DNA of 64,000 nt from Chryseobacterium nakagawai (GCF_900637665.1 NZ_LR134386.1:2782501-2846500); one strand, 5' to 3'; numbered from the stretch's first letter, positions 1 through 9,255 are shown. The notes: a model not told the origin generated them from the letters alone. Numbers and translations: made by a program.

Positions 1-1
1 T

Positions 2-3000
2 CACACTTCAGGTATTAAAGTTGCAGATGAAGCAACCTGGGCTGGTTTAGGCTGGAATTTCATGCCGGAAGGAACTATTGTACAGGAAATAAGGGGATTT
101 GAAGATTTCATAACAGGAGGTGACGGATTTGCCAGTACATCTGGCTATAATGTTTTCAAAAGCAACTTCCAGACTTTATATTCGGAAACGCCTTTGTACA
201 GACTGCAAAATGGATTTAACGACTATAATCCCTTAGGAATGACAGGTGCACATCCTCTTACTGATGATTCTTTTGATATTATAAACAGGCTAAAAGAGAG
301 AAAGGGTCAACCGGATATTTTCACCTACAATTTTTATGGTTATACGGGTCGATTCTTCTATAATCCGGAAAATAGCAGTGAAATTCTATTTTTAGAAAGT
401 AATGCCGATATTAAATTTTCAAGAAATACCAATGGTTGGATTGCGATTACCAATAAAGGGGATAAATTCTATTTTTATGACGTTGAACAATCAAAGACTG
501 ACCAGACATCATATACCGATTTAGGATATACGTTTAAAGTTTCAAAGATTGAACTCACCAGCGGTAAGACTATCAATTTCACTTATCAGGATGAAAGTAC
601 TTATCAGCAATACCCTACACAAGTTGTTCATTTAACAAATTTTACAACGAGCCCTAGTTTAAACGTTAGTTCTAATGCCGTTATTAATGATAAAAAAACC
701 TTGATCGGGATAGAAACTGAAGATACTAAAATACAGTTTAATTTAGATAACAGAGAAGATATTCGTCCACACTTCACCGGAACGCCGATTAAAAAGCTGA
801 GTTCTATTGATATTCTACCAAAATATGGCAATAAAAAAATCAAAAGTTTTGTGTTTAGTCAGAATTATTTTCCATTTAATTCCGTTAACAATACACCAGA
901 AGAAGGCTACATTAACAAAAGGCTTCGTTTAAATTCTGTTCAGGAAATCACCTACAATCAGTCAGGGGGGCAAGTTTATACTCCTGCATATACTTTCCAA
1001 TATAATACTGCGCGTATTATGCCAGGAAAAATGGCAGGTGGAGATTTTTATGGTTATAATAATGGTTCGACCAGTACAGGACTGCTTCCCAATCTTACTT
1101 ATTTTGATTATTATAAGCAAAGTCCTTATCGAAACGTTGGATTGACACCTTCGTCTTATGCCAGTACTATGAGGTACACTGATCCTAGCTATGTAAACAC
1201 AAATATTCTTGAGAAAATTTTATATCCTACGGGAGCACGTACAGAATTTGGATATGAATCCAATACTTTTACCAATCAATTTATTCCGACTTACGCACAA
1301 TTGGATGATGGTAAGCGAAGCCAAACCATAAACCATAGAGGAGAAGAACCTGGCGGGCTTACCTATAATAAAGGAGTTCCGTTTAAATTAACAGGTGCCA
1401 ATAAGACAATCAAATTTTACAATACAATATATGATGGTTATATGGGACCTTTATTTCCGGAAACTTACTATGGCTGGAATGAGATGATAAAATGTAAAAT
1501 AGAACTTCGTAAAAGAAAAACTGTTAATGGCCAACAGGTTGAAACTCTTATTAAAGATTGGGGAGTTACTATGCCTGGTGTTTTCGATCAAACCCATCAA
1601 CTAACCTGGAACGAAGAATTTACGGTGTCTGATGATTCAGATCCTACTACTGAATATTACATTTATGTACAAAATGGTATTAATTACCGTAGTACTGATC
1701 TTTCGCATAGAGCTATCGTTTCATGTAATTTGGAATATAAAGTTGATCCTCAGATAGACACTTCCTTGTCTTATGGAAATGGACTACGGGTAAAGTCTAT
1801 AAAGAATTATGAAGCGGATAAGCTGCTATCTCATAAAGAATACAGTTATAGTGGAGGGAAATTAATTTATAAATTTCAACCCCTTAATGTTATAAGCGGT
1901 GCGACGCATAAATCCCAGCTTTCTACTATCACAGGAGGATGTCCTAGTGAGAGCATCTCTATTTTTAATGATTTATCCCTAAATTCAAGTGACTTCGGAA
2001 TAGGAGGAAATAAGCCTTTTGGTTACAGTGAGGTGACAGAGAAAGATATCAGTATTAATGACGGAACAGCAAAAGGATCCACAAAATATTATTTTGAGAA
2101 CAAGGAAGGTGTTTATTTCAAAGGGTTGCCGAAAGTAGATGTACCATCTAACGGAGAAAATACATTGATAGAAAGATTTGATCAAAACCAAAATAAAGTT
2201 TCTTCCACATTAAACGTCTATGATAATTTACCAAATACCTATGGAATTTATCCATCATTCAGTCTTGTAAAGACATCCACAGGTCCCTATGATCCTGATG
2301 CTAATTATTATCCTTTTGCTTTATCCGGCTGTCCCACAATTGGATTATCTTACACCGGTCACACGTCTTCAAATCCTCTGCCGGTAAAAAAATATCAATT
2401 CTATTTTACCCCCCTTATTACCGGAAAAAGAAGGCTGAAAATGACTACGGAAAGCTCTTATTTTGGAAATTCATCTTTATATAAAAAGACAGAATTATCT
2501 TATACGGCTGCTGGTGATCTGGATATAAGTAAGCAAACAACATCTGATGGTAAGATTATCAGTACCAATTATGATTATGCAAATGATTTGGGTAACACTC
2601 GTTTGATCAATAAGAACATGACTGGAATTCCGTTGTCTTCAAAAGTTATTTCCGATAATAAAACATTAAGTTTTACACAAACCAAATATGATAGTCAGGA
2701 CCACTATCTACCAACCTCTGCCCAGTCATATGATATTACAGCTGGTACTTGGAGTAATGATGTTAAATATGATAAATATGATGAAAAAGGGAATCTGCTG
2801 CAATATACCACAAAAGGCGGAGTCCCGGTTTCTTTGGTATGGGGTTATAGTAAAATATATCCTATTGTGAAAGTTGAGGGTATCACATATGACCAACTTC
2901 AAGGGAGTGCTCCTTCACAGTTTGCTGATATTCTTTTAGCCTCTGAAAAAGATGCTAATCCTGCTTTGTATAATTTACAACCGGAAGAAGCAGAGGCTCA

Positions 3001-3217
3001 GCTTGTGAGCAAACTTGATGCATTTCGTACGTATTTCAGACTGGCAAGCTACTACATCAGCACTTACACGTATGATCCTTTGGTGGGAGTTAGAAGTATA
3101 ACTCCTCCTTCAGGAATCAGGGAAAATTATATTTATGATTCTGTTGGCAGACTTGAAAAAGTGATCGATGCCAATGGAAATGTATTGAAAGAAATGAAAT
3201 ACAACTATAAAAACTAA
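2..3217 (+). CDS. RHS/YD-repeat protein, 5'-truncated by the window edge
   Basis: Large surface-type protein, at least 1,071 residues. The frame is already open at base 2, and the codons before the first internal ATG (base 62) read SGIKVADEATWAGLGW, close to the SGIKV...WxGLGW block common to the first gene of Bacteroidota Rhs pairs. The true start therefore lies upstream of the window. Beta-rich YD-type repeats run throughout, and the C-terminus ends in YD units (YDSVGRLEKVIDANGN). It stops 5 bp before the next Rhs gene, so the two are co-transcribed. Known for the family: filamentous beta-cage shells that can encapsulate a toxin tip. The function here is inferred; this protein has no variable tip of its own. 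Confidence 0.85.
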   Translation, partial: HTSGIKVADEATWAGLGWNFMPEGTIVQEIRGFEDFITGGDGFASTSGYNVFKSNFQTLYSETPLYRLQNGFNDYNPLGMTGAHPLTDDSFDIINRLKERKGQPDIFTYNFYGYTGRFFYNPENSSEILFLESNADIKFSRNTNGWIAITNKGDKFYFYDVEQSKTDQTSYTDLGYTFKVSKIELTSGKTINFTYQDESTYQQYPTQVVHLTNFTTSPSLNVSSNAVINDKKTLIGIETEDTKIQFNLDNREDIRPHFTGTPIKKLSSIDILPKYGNKKIKSFVFSQNYFPFNSVNNTPEEGYINKRLRLNSVQEITYNQSGGQVYTPAYTFQYNTARIMPGKMAGGDFYGYNNGSTSTGLLPNLTYFDYYKQSPYRNVGLTPSSYASTMRYTDPSYVNTNILEKILYPTGARTEFGYESNTFTNQFIPTYAQLDDGKRSQTINHRGEEPGGLTYNKGVPFKLTGANKTIKFYNTIYDGYMGPLFPETYYGWNEMIKCKIELRKRKTVNGQQVETLIKDWGVTMPGVFDQTHQLTWNEEFTVSDDSDPTTEYYIYVQNGINYRSTDLSHRAIVSCNLEYKVDPQIDTSLSYGNGLRVKSIKNYEADKLLSHKEYSYSGGKLIYKFQPLNVISGATHKSQLSTITGGCPSESISIFNDLSLNSSDFGIGGNKPFGYSEVTEKDISINDGTAKGSTKYYFENKEGVYFKGLPKVDVPSNGENTLIERFDQNQNKVSSTLNVYDNLPNTYGIYPSFSLVKTSTGPYDPDANYYPFALSGCPTIGLSYTGHTSSNPLPVKKYQFYFTPLITGKRRLKMTTESSYFGNSSLYKKTELSYTAAGDLDISKQTTSDGKIISTNYDYANDLGNTRLINKNMTGIPLSSKVISDNKTLSFTQTKYDSQDHYLPTSAQSYDITAGTWSNDVKYDKYDEKGNLLQYTTKGGVPVSLVWGYSKIYPIVKVEGITYDQLQGSAPSQFADILLASEKDANPALYNLQPEEAEAQLVSKLDAFRTYFRLASYYISTYTYDPLVGVRSITPPSGIRENYIYDSVGRLEKVIDANGNVLKEMKYNYKN

Positions 3218-3222
3218 TACTG

Positions 3223-6200
3223 ATGAAAAAAAATATAATTCCCATCGGAGTCTTTTTAATGAGTGGGGTTTTAAAAAGTCAGGTGCAACTTCCCAGTGGT
3301 CTGACGGGAATAAGTACAGAAAACTATATATATACAAGAACCTATCTTGAACCCAAGACCCAGAGTGATGCTAGCGCAAAACAAATTCAAAGTGTCCAAT
3401 TTTTTGACGGCCTTGGAAGAGCGAAACAGATTGTCAATATTAAAGCATCTCCGCTAGGCAGGGATGTTGTCACTCCTATTCTTTATGATGTTTTTGGAAG
3501 ACAGACCCGCGATTACCTGCCTGTTCCACAAGCTGGAACTAAGAGTGGAAATATATATTCACAAAATTCTGTCCTCAATAACTTTCCTGTAGGCGATCCA
3601 CAAAATCTGTACAACAATGAAAAGCCTTTTTCAGAGAAAGAACTGGAAAATTCGCCGTTGGATCGAATTAAAGCGCAAATACAGACAGGAACAGCCTGGA
3701 GTGCTAAGCCTGTCAAATTTAAATATGAAGCCAATATTGATGGAGAGGTAAAAAAATATATAACGATAACAACCTGGTCTAGCGGAACGAACAATTTTAC
3801 CATAAGCCAGTCAGGATCCTATGGTACCAGTCAGTTAGCTAAGAATACAATTACTGATGAGGATGGCAATGAAACTGTTGAATTTAAAAATGGGCAGGGC
3901 CAGACTATTTTGGTGAGAAAAGTAATTAGTGCAACAGAAAATGCTGACACTTATTATGTATATAATGAATACAATCAGCTTGCATGTGTTATCCCACCAA
4001 AGGCGACCCTGGCTGGTGATGTCAATACCGTACTTAACAGTTTATGTTATTTGTATAGATATGATGGTAAAAACAGAGTTGTCCAAAAGAAACTTCCGGG
4101 CAAAGGATATGAATTTATAGTGTATGATAGAGCTGACCGTGTGCTTATGACACAGGATGCTGTTTTGGGAGTATCTAAGCAATGGGTTTTTACGAAATAT
4201 GATATTTATGGAAGAGTTGCTTATACTGGAATATATACGAGTAATGAAATTTCAGGGACAGCAGGTCGCGCTGCAGAGCAGGCTTTGGCCGATGCCATTG
4301 GCAAAAATTATGTAAACAGAACCACTGGTGGCGGATTTACAGATATTAGTGGATTGGAGATAAATTATGATAATAATACATCTACAAGCTACCCAAGTAA
4401 TAATATCAGGGTTTTAAGTGTCAACTATTATGATACATATCCATCAGGTACACCCGCTTTTTCAAATTCTTTTACCCAGCCTGTTTTATCGGATGATATC
4501 TTGCAGTTAAGATCAACAAAAGGACTTTTAACGGCTTTCTATGTCAAAAATATTGAGGATAGTAACTGGACAAAAAATTATACCTATTATGACAATAAAG
4601 GTAGGGAAATTGGTTCTCATTCCACCAATCATTTGGGTGGGTATACTAAAAAGGAATCACTGTTAGATTTTGTTGGAATGCCTTTAAATACACAAACTAT
4701 CCAACTGAGAAAGAATGGAGAAATCGAAGTGAGTGTCAAGGAGCGTTTTGTATATGATTCGCAGAACCGTCCAATTAAGCATTATCATCAGGTTGATAAT
4801 TTACCCGAAGAATTACTGACAGATAACACCTTTAATGAGCTTTCTCAACTATCTAATAAAAAGGTTGGAAACGGGCTTCAAAGTATAGACTATACCTATA
4901 ATATCAGGGGTTGGCTGACGGCTATCAACAAAGATCAGATGGCCTCTGCAGATATGGGAGGGAAACTTTTTGCATATAAAATCAAATACACTGAAAAAGA
5001 CGGAATCAGTAATCCTGATCCTGCTTTGTTTTCTGGCAGGACTGTAGTGGGAAAATTCAATGGAAACATTGTCGAAGTAGACTGGAGAGCAGTTGAAAAT
5101 ATTGGAGTCAATCCTTCGCTAACCCCTAAGCGGTATGGTTATGTCTATGATAAGCTTAACAGACTGACAGCAGGTTTTTATCAGAATCCCAATAATCCTT
5201 ATAGTAAGGAACATACAGAGTCTATTGATTACGATGTTAACGGTAATATTACCAAACTGTATAGAACATCAGTTATGGAATCCGGGGCAACAGCAACAGT
5301 TATTGACCGTTTACGCTATATGTACAATGATGGAGATAATAAGCTAACGAGTATCATTGACGATCAGCAGAATTATTCAGGCTATGAAGGTGGCGGAAAT
5401 TCTATTTCTTACACCTTGAACGGAAGCATGGAGAACATGCTGGACAAAGGGATCAACTCAATTAGGTATAATCACCTTGACCTTCCGGATAATCTTAGCT
5501 TAAGCAGACCCTTTGCAAATGAGGAAGTTACAATTAATACACTATACAATGCTAACGGTTTAAAACTAAGAAAAGAAAATAATACGATTATCATGGGGGT
5601 AGCAGGTCCTACTACTACAAAGTATACCATCGATTACCTGGATGGATTTCAGTATTTAAAAAAGGAGTTTATCACCCCTGGTGGCGGTGGCTCAGTTGAT
5701 TCTTTTTCGGAAACAGCTTATGCTATGGAACGCGAAGCCTATCGACTACTTCCTACTGATCCTATAGATCCTGATGATCCAGGTAAAACTATACCTGGCA
5801 CGGGTCCCGTATTTAGAGTAAAAAATGAGAATCTGCAATTCTTTCCAACTGCTGAAGGATATTATGATTATGAAAAAGATCAGTATATTTACCAGTACAA
5901 AGACCACTTAGGAAATGTAAGGGTAAGTTTCGCTAGGAACAGCACAGGCGCTCTTGAAATAACCGATTCAAATGATTATTACCCGTTCGGAATGAACCAT
6001 CTGAAAACTGGAAATTCATATTTTGGCAAAGGTAGTTATAAGAACTACAAATTTAACAATAAAGAGCTTCAGGAAACGGGTATGTATGATTATGGGGCAA
6101 GAATGTATATGGCTGACATAGGTAGATGGGGTGCTGTTGACGCACTAGCAGAACAAATGCGTCGTCATAGCCCTTATAATTATGCTTTTAATAATCCAAT

Positions 6201-6891
6201 GAGATTCATTGACCCGGATGGAATGGCAAATTTTGATGTTGTACTTAAAGGAAGTAGAACACAAGAAGCTTTAGATCAGTTACAAGCTTCTGTTGAAGGT
6301 CAACTTAACTTATCTAAGGACTCAAACGGTAAAATTAGTGCAACTGCTGTACAGGGAGCCACTTTGTCTGAAGCAGCAACAAAATTGCTAAATGCTACAA
6401 CTGATCATAGTTTTGTAGCAGAAATACTAACTGATAATGACATGCGTATCGATGAAGATAATAGCAAATATATCGGGGGAGCATCTAGAGGGTCTACAAC
6501 AGATCCTACTACTGGAATAACTACTGCTACGAATGTAGTGAATACTGAAATGTTAGGAAATTTGGATAAAGCGTATTATGGGTCAGTAACTGGATATGGT
6601 ATACTTCATGAGACATTAGAAGCCATTGTTATGGCACAATGTTTTCCGAATGCTCCAGCTGCAACATCAGAATTCAATAATAGTCAAGGTTATGATTATG
6701 CACATGCAGAAGCTAATAGGCTTGATCCTAGAAATGTTGATCCCAATCCTAATTGGAGGTCAATACAATCTCCCAATTATACCGTTGGATCGGGTAAATA
6801 CATTGAATATACAGATTCTTATAAAATACAAAATGTAAAAACTAATGAGACCAAAAATATTGGAAGTTACAAAACATTAAAACGTAAATAA
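3223..6891 (+). CDS. RHS repeat-associated core protein with variable C-terminal domain
   Basis: 1,222 residues. A signal peptide (about residues 1-20, ending LKSQ) is followed by a DUF6443-like head (FFDGLGRAKQIV, YDVFGRQTRDY), many YD repeats, the hallmark YQYKDHLGNVRVSF, and the Rhs core end DYGARMYMADIGRWGAVD...NNPMRFIDPDGM closing at residue 1001. Residues 1002-1222 form the lineage-specific tip. In it H1129-E1130-x-x-E1133 and a later H1161-A-E1163 resemble a zinc-binding arrangement, so a metallopeptidase-like toxin is possible but unproven. It lies directly behind another Rhs gene and 1 bp before a small lipoprotein gene in the position expected for immunity. Secretion route and target are unknown. 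Confidence 0.88.
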   Translation: MKKNIIPIGVFLMSGVLKSQVQLPSGLTGISTENYIYTRTYLEPKTQSDASAKQIQSVQFFDGLGRAKQIVNIKASPLGRDVVTPILYDVFGRQTRDYLPVPQAGTKSGNIYSQNSVLNNFPVGDPQNLYNNEKPFSEKELENSPLDRIKAQIQTGTAWSAKPVKFKYEANIDGEVKKYITITTWSSGTNNFTISQSGSYGTSQLAKNTITDEDGNETVEFKNGQGQTILVRKVISATENADTYYVYNEYNQLACVIPPKATLAGDVNTVLNSLCYLYRYDGKNRVVQKKLPGKGYEFIVYDRADRVLMTQDAVLGVSKQWVFTKYDIYGRVAYTGIYTSNEISGTAGRAAEQALADAIGKNYVNRTTGGGFTDISGLEINYDNNTSTSYPSNNIRVLSVNYYDTYPSGTPAFSNSFTQPVLSDDILQLRSTKGLLTAFYVKNIEDSNWTKNYTYYDNKGREIGSHSTNHLGGYTKKESLLDFVGMPLNTQTIQLRKNGEIEVSVKERFVYDSQNRPIKHYHQVDNLPEELLTDNTFNELSQLSNKKVGNGLQSIDYTYNIRGWLTAINKDQMASADMGGKLFAYKIKYTEKDGISNPDPALFSGRTVVGKFNGNIVEVDWRAVENIGVNPSLTPKRYGYVYDKLNRLTAGFYQNPNNPYSKEHTESIDYDVNGNITKLYRTSVMESGATATVIDRLRYMYNDGDNKLTSIIDDQQNYSGYEGGGNSISYTLNGSMENMLDKGINSIRYNHLDLPDNLSLSRPFANEEVTINTLYNANGLKLRKENNTIIMGVAGPTTTKYTIDYLDGFQYLKKEFITPGGGGSVDSFSETAYAMEREAYRLLPTDPIDPDDPGKTIPGTGPVFRVKNENLQFFPTAEGYYDYEKDQYIYQYKDHLGNVRVSFARNSTGALEITDSNDYYPFGMNHLKTGNSYFGKGSYKNYKFNNKELQETGMYDYGARMYMADIGRWGAVDALAEQMRRHSPYNYAFNNPMRFIDPDGMANFDVVLKGSRTQEALDQLQASVEGQLNLSKDSNGKISATAVQGATLSEAATKLLNATTDHSFVAEILTDNDMRIDEDNSKYIGGASRGSTTDPTTGITTATNVVNTEMLGNLDKAYYGSVTGYGILHETLEAIVMAQCFPNAPAATSEFNNSQGYDYAHAEANRLDPRNVDPNPNWRSIQSPNYTVGSGKYIEYTDSYKIQNVKTNETKNIGSYKTLKRK

Positions 6892-6892
6892 A

Positions 6893-7294
6893 ATGAAAAA
6901 CATTAGCTTTATCATAATGTTGTGCCAACTATTGTTTATGACTGGTTGCAAAGTAAAGGGACAATCGTCCACTTCTACTACTAATGAATTTATCTTGGGA
7001 AAGGTTTTAAAAATAGATTCAACACAATCATTTTATATCATTAATATTGAATACAATAAAAATAAAAAAGGAATATTTCTTTCACAAAAAAATAATTGTG
7101 AATTCCCCAAAAAAAGTAAGTTGATTAAAATTAATAATAGTTATACTTTTGAGTTATCACGATTGAAACAAAATAACTATAATGAAAAACAATTAGTTTA
7201 CGAAGTTGAAGGTAAAGAAACCTGGAATAGTTCATCGGGAATTGATTATTTTGAATATTCTAGTAACACTTGTGGACTTTACACATGGAGATGA
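6893..7294 (+). CDS. Small lipoprotein in immunity-gene position behind the Rhs tip
   Basis: 133 residues; I do not recognise the family. A lipoprotein signal (MKNISFIIMLCQLLFMTGC) places the lipidated cysteine at residue 19. The rest is a short, lysine- and asparagine-rich, beta-strand-like domain ending NTCGLYTWR. The ATG lies 1 bp after the Rhs stop codon, and a long perfect hairpin follows 30 bp downstream, so it ends the Rhs operon. Position suggests an immunity protein for the Rhs C-terminal domain (inference from the usual toxin-immunity order). A decayed relative lies at 8426-8726. Confidence 0.75.
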   Translation: MKNISFIIMLCQLLFMTGCKVKGQSSTSTTNEFILGKVLKIDSTQSFYIINIEYNKNKKGIFLSQKNNCEFPKKSKLIKINNSYTFELSRLKQNNYNEKQLVYEVEGKETWNSSSGIDYFEYSSNTCGLYTWR

Positions 7295-7324
7295 ATAAAA
7301 ATATTATCTTTTTGCTTATATAAT

Positions 7325-7358
7325 ATTCAAAAGCACTACAACTGTAGTGCTTTTGAAT
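7325..7358 (+). terminator. Perfect 16-bp hairpin closing the Rhs operon
   Basis: Arms 7325-7340 and 7343-7358 are perfectly complementary with a 2-base centre, so the real loop is about 6 nt. An A/T-rich tail follows, without a long uninterrupted T-run. It sits 30 bp after the lipoprotein stop. A partial copy of its core (CTACAACTGT) recurs at 8370-8379 in front of the decayed lipoprotein gene. Confidence 0.65.
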
Positions 7359-7402
7359 AATTTATGATGAATTATAAAGCAATTTAGTTATACAAAATCT
7401 TC

Positions 7403-7410
7403 TAATTTTG
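7403..7410 (+). promoter_or_regulatory. -7 promoter element for the 7478 gene
   Basis: TAATTTTG matches the Bacteroidota -7 consensus TAnnTTTG and lies 67 bp before the ATG at 7478. A convincing -33 TTTG is not obvious, so this is a moderate call. Confidence 0.4.
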
Positions 7411-7477
7411 CAATTATTAAAAGAAAATGTATTCACAATTGAGCGGTATAGACTGAAAATCGTTTTAATTAAATATT

Positions 7478-8116
7478 ATGAAGATTCCCATTTTTTTATT
7501 TTTAGTGTTTGCCCAAATACTTCATGGACAGGACAGGCTTTCATTTGTAAAAGATCCGAAGATTAAAATGCAAATGCAGAACAGTATAGAATATTTAAAT
7601 AGAAGTCCTATAATAGCAGATTCTATTAAGAAAAAAACTGTCTTTATAACTTTTGATTTTGATGAGATAGAGGGGATAGGCATCGAAGGGTTTGGCATCA
7701 ATTATTCCACTTATATCCCAATGCTATTTTCTAAAATAAATAATAATGGACAATTGACTACTTCTGTAGCGAATAAGATATTATATTACAATTATTCGAA
7801 AAATATAGTCTTTGTTTTTTTTAAAGGTTTTAAATACTTTGATTTGAATACTATGGCAAAGATGTCCAATGATATTCAAATAAAAAAGGAGAATCTCACA
7901 TTAAATGAGTACTTCACTTTTAAAGTAGGTCAAGATTTGCAATTAAGTAATGTGGAAAATACTATCTCATTTAATTATCTTAACGATAGCTTTGTTCCAG
8001 TCCGGTTGAATACATTTGATTTGAAAACTTTTATGGAAGTATGGTATGGAATTGAGGTAATAGAAACTACGGTTAGTCAAAATAGAGATCTCTTAAAACA
8101 GAATAAAGATAAATAG
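7478..8116 (+). CDS. Secreted protein of unknown function
   Basis: 212 residues; not recognised. The N-terminus MKIPIFLFLVFAQILHGQ is a Sec signal peptide with cleavage after about residue 17 or 18. The mature part is mixed alpha/beta with an acidic FDFDEIEGIGIEG stretch and a charged C-terminus. It has its own candidate promoter at 7403 and lies between the Rhs operon hairpin and a decayed lipoprotein gene. Its place among Rhs accessory genes suggests a second immunity or effector-associated protein, but nothing in the sequence proves that. Confidence 0.65.
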   Translation: MKIPIFLFLVFAQILHGQDRLSFVKDPKIKMQMQNSIEYLNRSPIIADSIKKKTVFITFDFDEIEGIGIEGFGINYSTYIPMLFSKINNNGQLTTSVANKILYYNYSKNIVFVFFKGFKYFDLNTMAKMSNDIQIKKENLTLNEYFTFKVGQDLQLSNVENTISFNYLNDSFVPVRLNTFDLKTFMEVWYGIEVIETTVSQNRDLLKQNKDK

Positions 8117-8268
8117 CAATACAATCTTCCTACTCATTCTCAATAAATACTTTTTAATTAAAGCTGTATTAGTATGAGAACATTTCAATGCTTATGTTTT
8201 CTTAATTTGCGATAAAACTATCTGACAAAAATAAGCCTAGAATTATAAAGCCAACAGTTATAGAGCGC

Positions 8269-8296
8269 ACCCAAAAGTTTAAACACTTTTTAGGGT
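8269..8296. repeat. Imperfect inverted repeat in the 8.1-8.4 kb gap
   Basis: ACCC-AAAAGT and ACTTTT-TA-GGGT face each other around TTAAAC. The gap from 8117 to 8425 contains no convincing gene. The motif GCACCCAAAAGTTTA recalls termini of some Bacteroidota insertion sequences, but no transposase is present, so it may be an IS scar or a simple terminator for the 7478 gene. Confidence 0.3.
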
Positions 8297-8425
8297 CAGT
8301 CTATTAGGTGGCTTTTACTTTAACAATGATATGTGTGTGCATCTTAATATAAAAGAATTAGGCCTAGTACTACAACTGTGAGTACTTTCACTATATTCAA
8401 AAATTCTTTTTCATTCCACAACATT

Positions 8426-8726
8426 ATGAAAAATATTCTTTTTTTATTTTTTCCTGCTATTATGTGCAGTTGCCAAACAAATAATATTGAAATCAGTTCA
8501 AAGTCTATTGATATTACAAGAAAAATAATTTCTATACAACAAAATAAGATGGTTAGTTTTATAATAGCTGATAACTAGAGTGTTATAAAGATTTTTAAAC
8601 TGAATAATAATAGTGCATGAACTACAATTAAACAGGATTGCAAAACTCACTTATATCAGGTAATTTTCAAAATTGATAGCAATCATCATTGGAATAGTAA
8701 GTCTTCAATTGGCTGTTCCAGTCTTG
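8426..8726 (+). pseudogene. Decayed paralogue of the Rhs-linked lipoprotein
   Basis: Opens with a lipoprotein signal (MKNILFLFFPAIMCSC, cysteine 16) and stops after 50 codons at 8576-8578. Reading on in the same frame through that stop and a second one at 8618-8620 gives SVIKIFKLNNNSA, then TIKQDC...YQVIFKIDSNHHWNSKSS. By eye this follows the 6893-7294 protein block by block: KVLKIDSTQSFYIINIE against KIISIQQNKMVSFIIAD, and VYEVEGKETWNSSS against YQVIFKIDSNHHWNSKSS. I read it as a broken copy of the same family, abutting the tRNA-Arg. A real 50-residue lipopeptide remains possible. Confidence 0.5.
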
Positions 8727-8798
8727 TAGCCCCACCAAGAATCGAACTTGGATCTAAAGTTTAGGAAACTTTTGTTCTATCCATTGAACTATGAAGCC
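8727..8798 (-). tRNA. tRNA-Arg (anticodon CCT)
   Basis: The reverse complement folds as a 72-nt cloverleaf: acceptor GGCTTCA with TGGGGCT, D-stem GTTC/GAAC with GG in the loop, anticodon stem AAAGT/ACTTT around TTCCTAA (anticodon CCT), T-stem CCAAG/CTTGG around TTCGATT, discriminator A, CCA not encoded. Its 3' end faces the Rhs region, the usual geometry for an island inserted at a tRNA gene. Confidence 0.92.
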
Positions 8799-8949
8799 TT
8801 AGGGAAATAAAATTACAAATTATTCTTGTATGTATTTCAAATCAATATGTTTGTTTTTTACCATGATTACACAAATATTTGTACTCTTTTTTGAATTTTC
8901 GAGATTGAATAGGGCGGTGCCTTTGGTAGTTGGAATCTTTATAATAAAA

Positions 8950-8974
8950 GAATCTGCCCTTTAGGGGCAGATTC
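8950..8974. terminator. Hairpin GAATCTGCCC/GGGCAGATTC
   Basis: A perfect 10-bp stem (8950-8959 with 8965-8974) with loop TTTAG lies in the 457-bp stretch between the tRNA and the 9256 gene, which holds no gene that I can support. No T-run follows directly on the plus strand. It may end a transcript on either strand. Confidence 0.4.
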
Positions 8975-9016
8975 AGTAGATAATACATCTCATTTTTTTA
9001 ATTAGACAACAATAAA

Positions 9017-9041
9017 AAGCACAGCCGACAATGCTGTGCTT
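9017..9041. terminator. Hairpin AAGCACAGC/GCTGTGCTT with A/T flanks
   Basis: A perfect 9-bp stem (9017-9025 with 9033-9041), loop of 7, followed by AAATTTTTATTT on the plus strand and preceded by AATAAA (U-rich when read on the minus strand). It looks like a bidirectional intrinsic terminator. It is the second hairpin in this gene-free gap. Confidence 0.5.
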
Positions 9042-9179
9042 AAATTTTTATTTCAAATTTAATTGCAATTTCAAGAGTAGTAAGAAAAGCAAATAAAGTT
9101 TCCACTTCGATGTTTATTACATAGTAAATGTAGTGATATTTTTAATACGAAATGTGAATTTAATGTTAAAATTAACAAG

Positions 9180-9203
9180 TTATCCACAATTTATTGTGGA
9201 TAA
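9180..9203. promoter_or_regulatory. Palindrome of two face-to-face DnaA-box consensus sequences
   Basis: TTATCCACAA (9180-9189) and TTGTGGATAA (9194-9203) form a perfect 10-bp inverted repeat around TTTA; each arm contains the 9-mer TTATCCACA, the classical DnaA box. A near match AATCCACAA follows at 9214-9222, and the surroundings are very A/T-rich. It could be a DnaA-binding locus or simply the terminator hairpin of the leftward 9256 gene. Confidence 0.4.
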
Positions 9204-9255
9204 GTATTGTGTGAATCCACAAATTGTTTTTTAAAACACAAAGAAATGTTTAGTA

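Noticed and set aside
8269..8296. Complete insertion sequence at 8.3 kb
   Set aside because: Only a short inverted repeat resembling an IS end is present; no transposase gene or matching second end was found.
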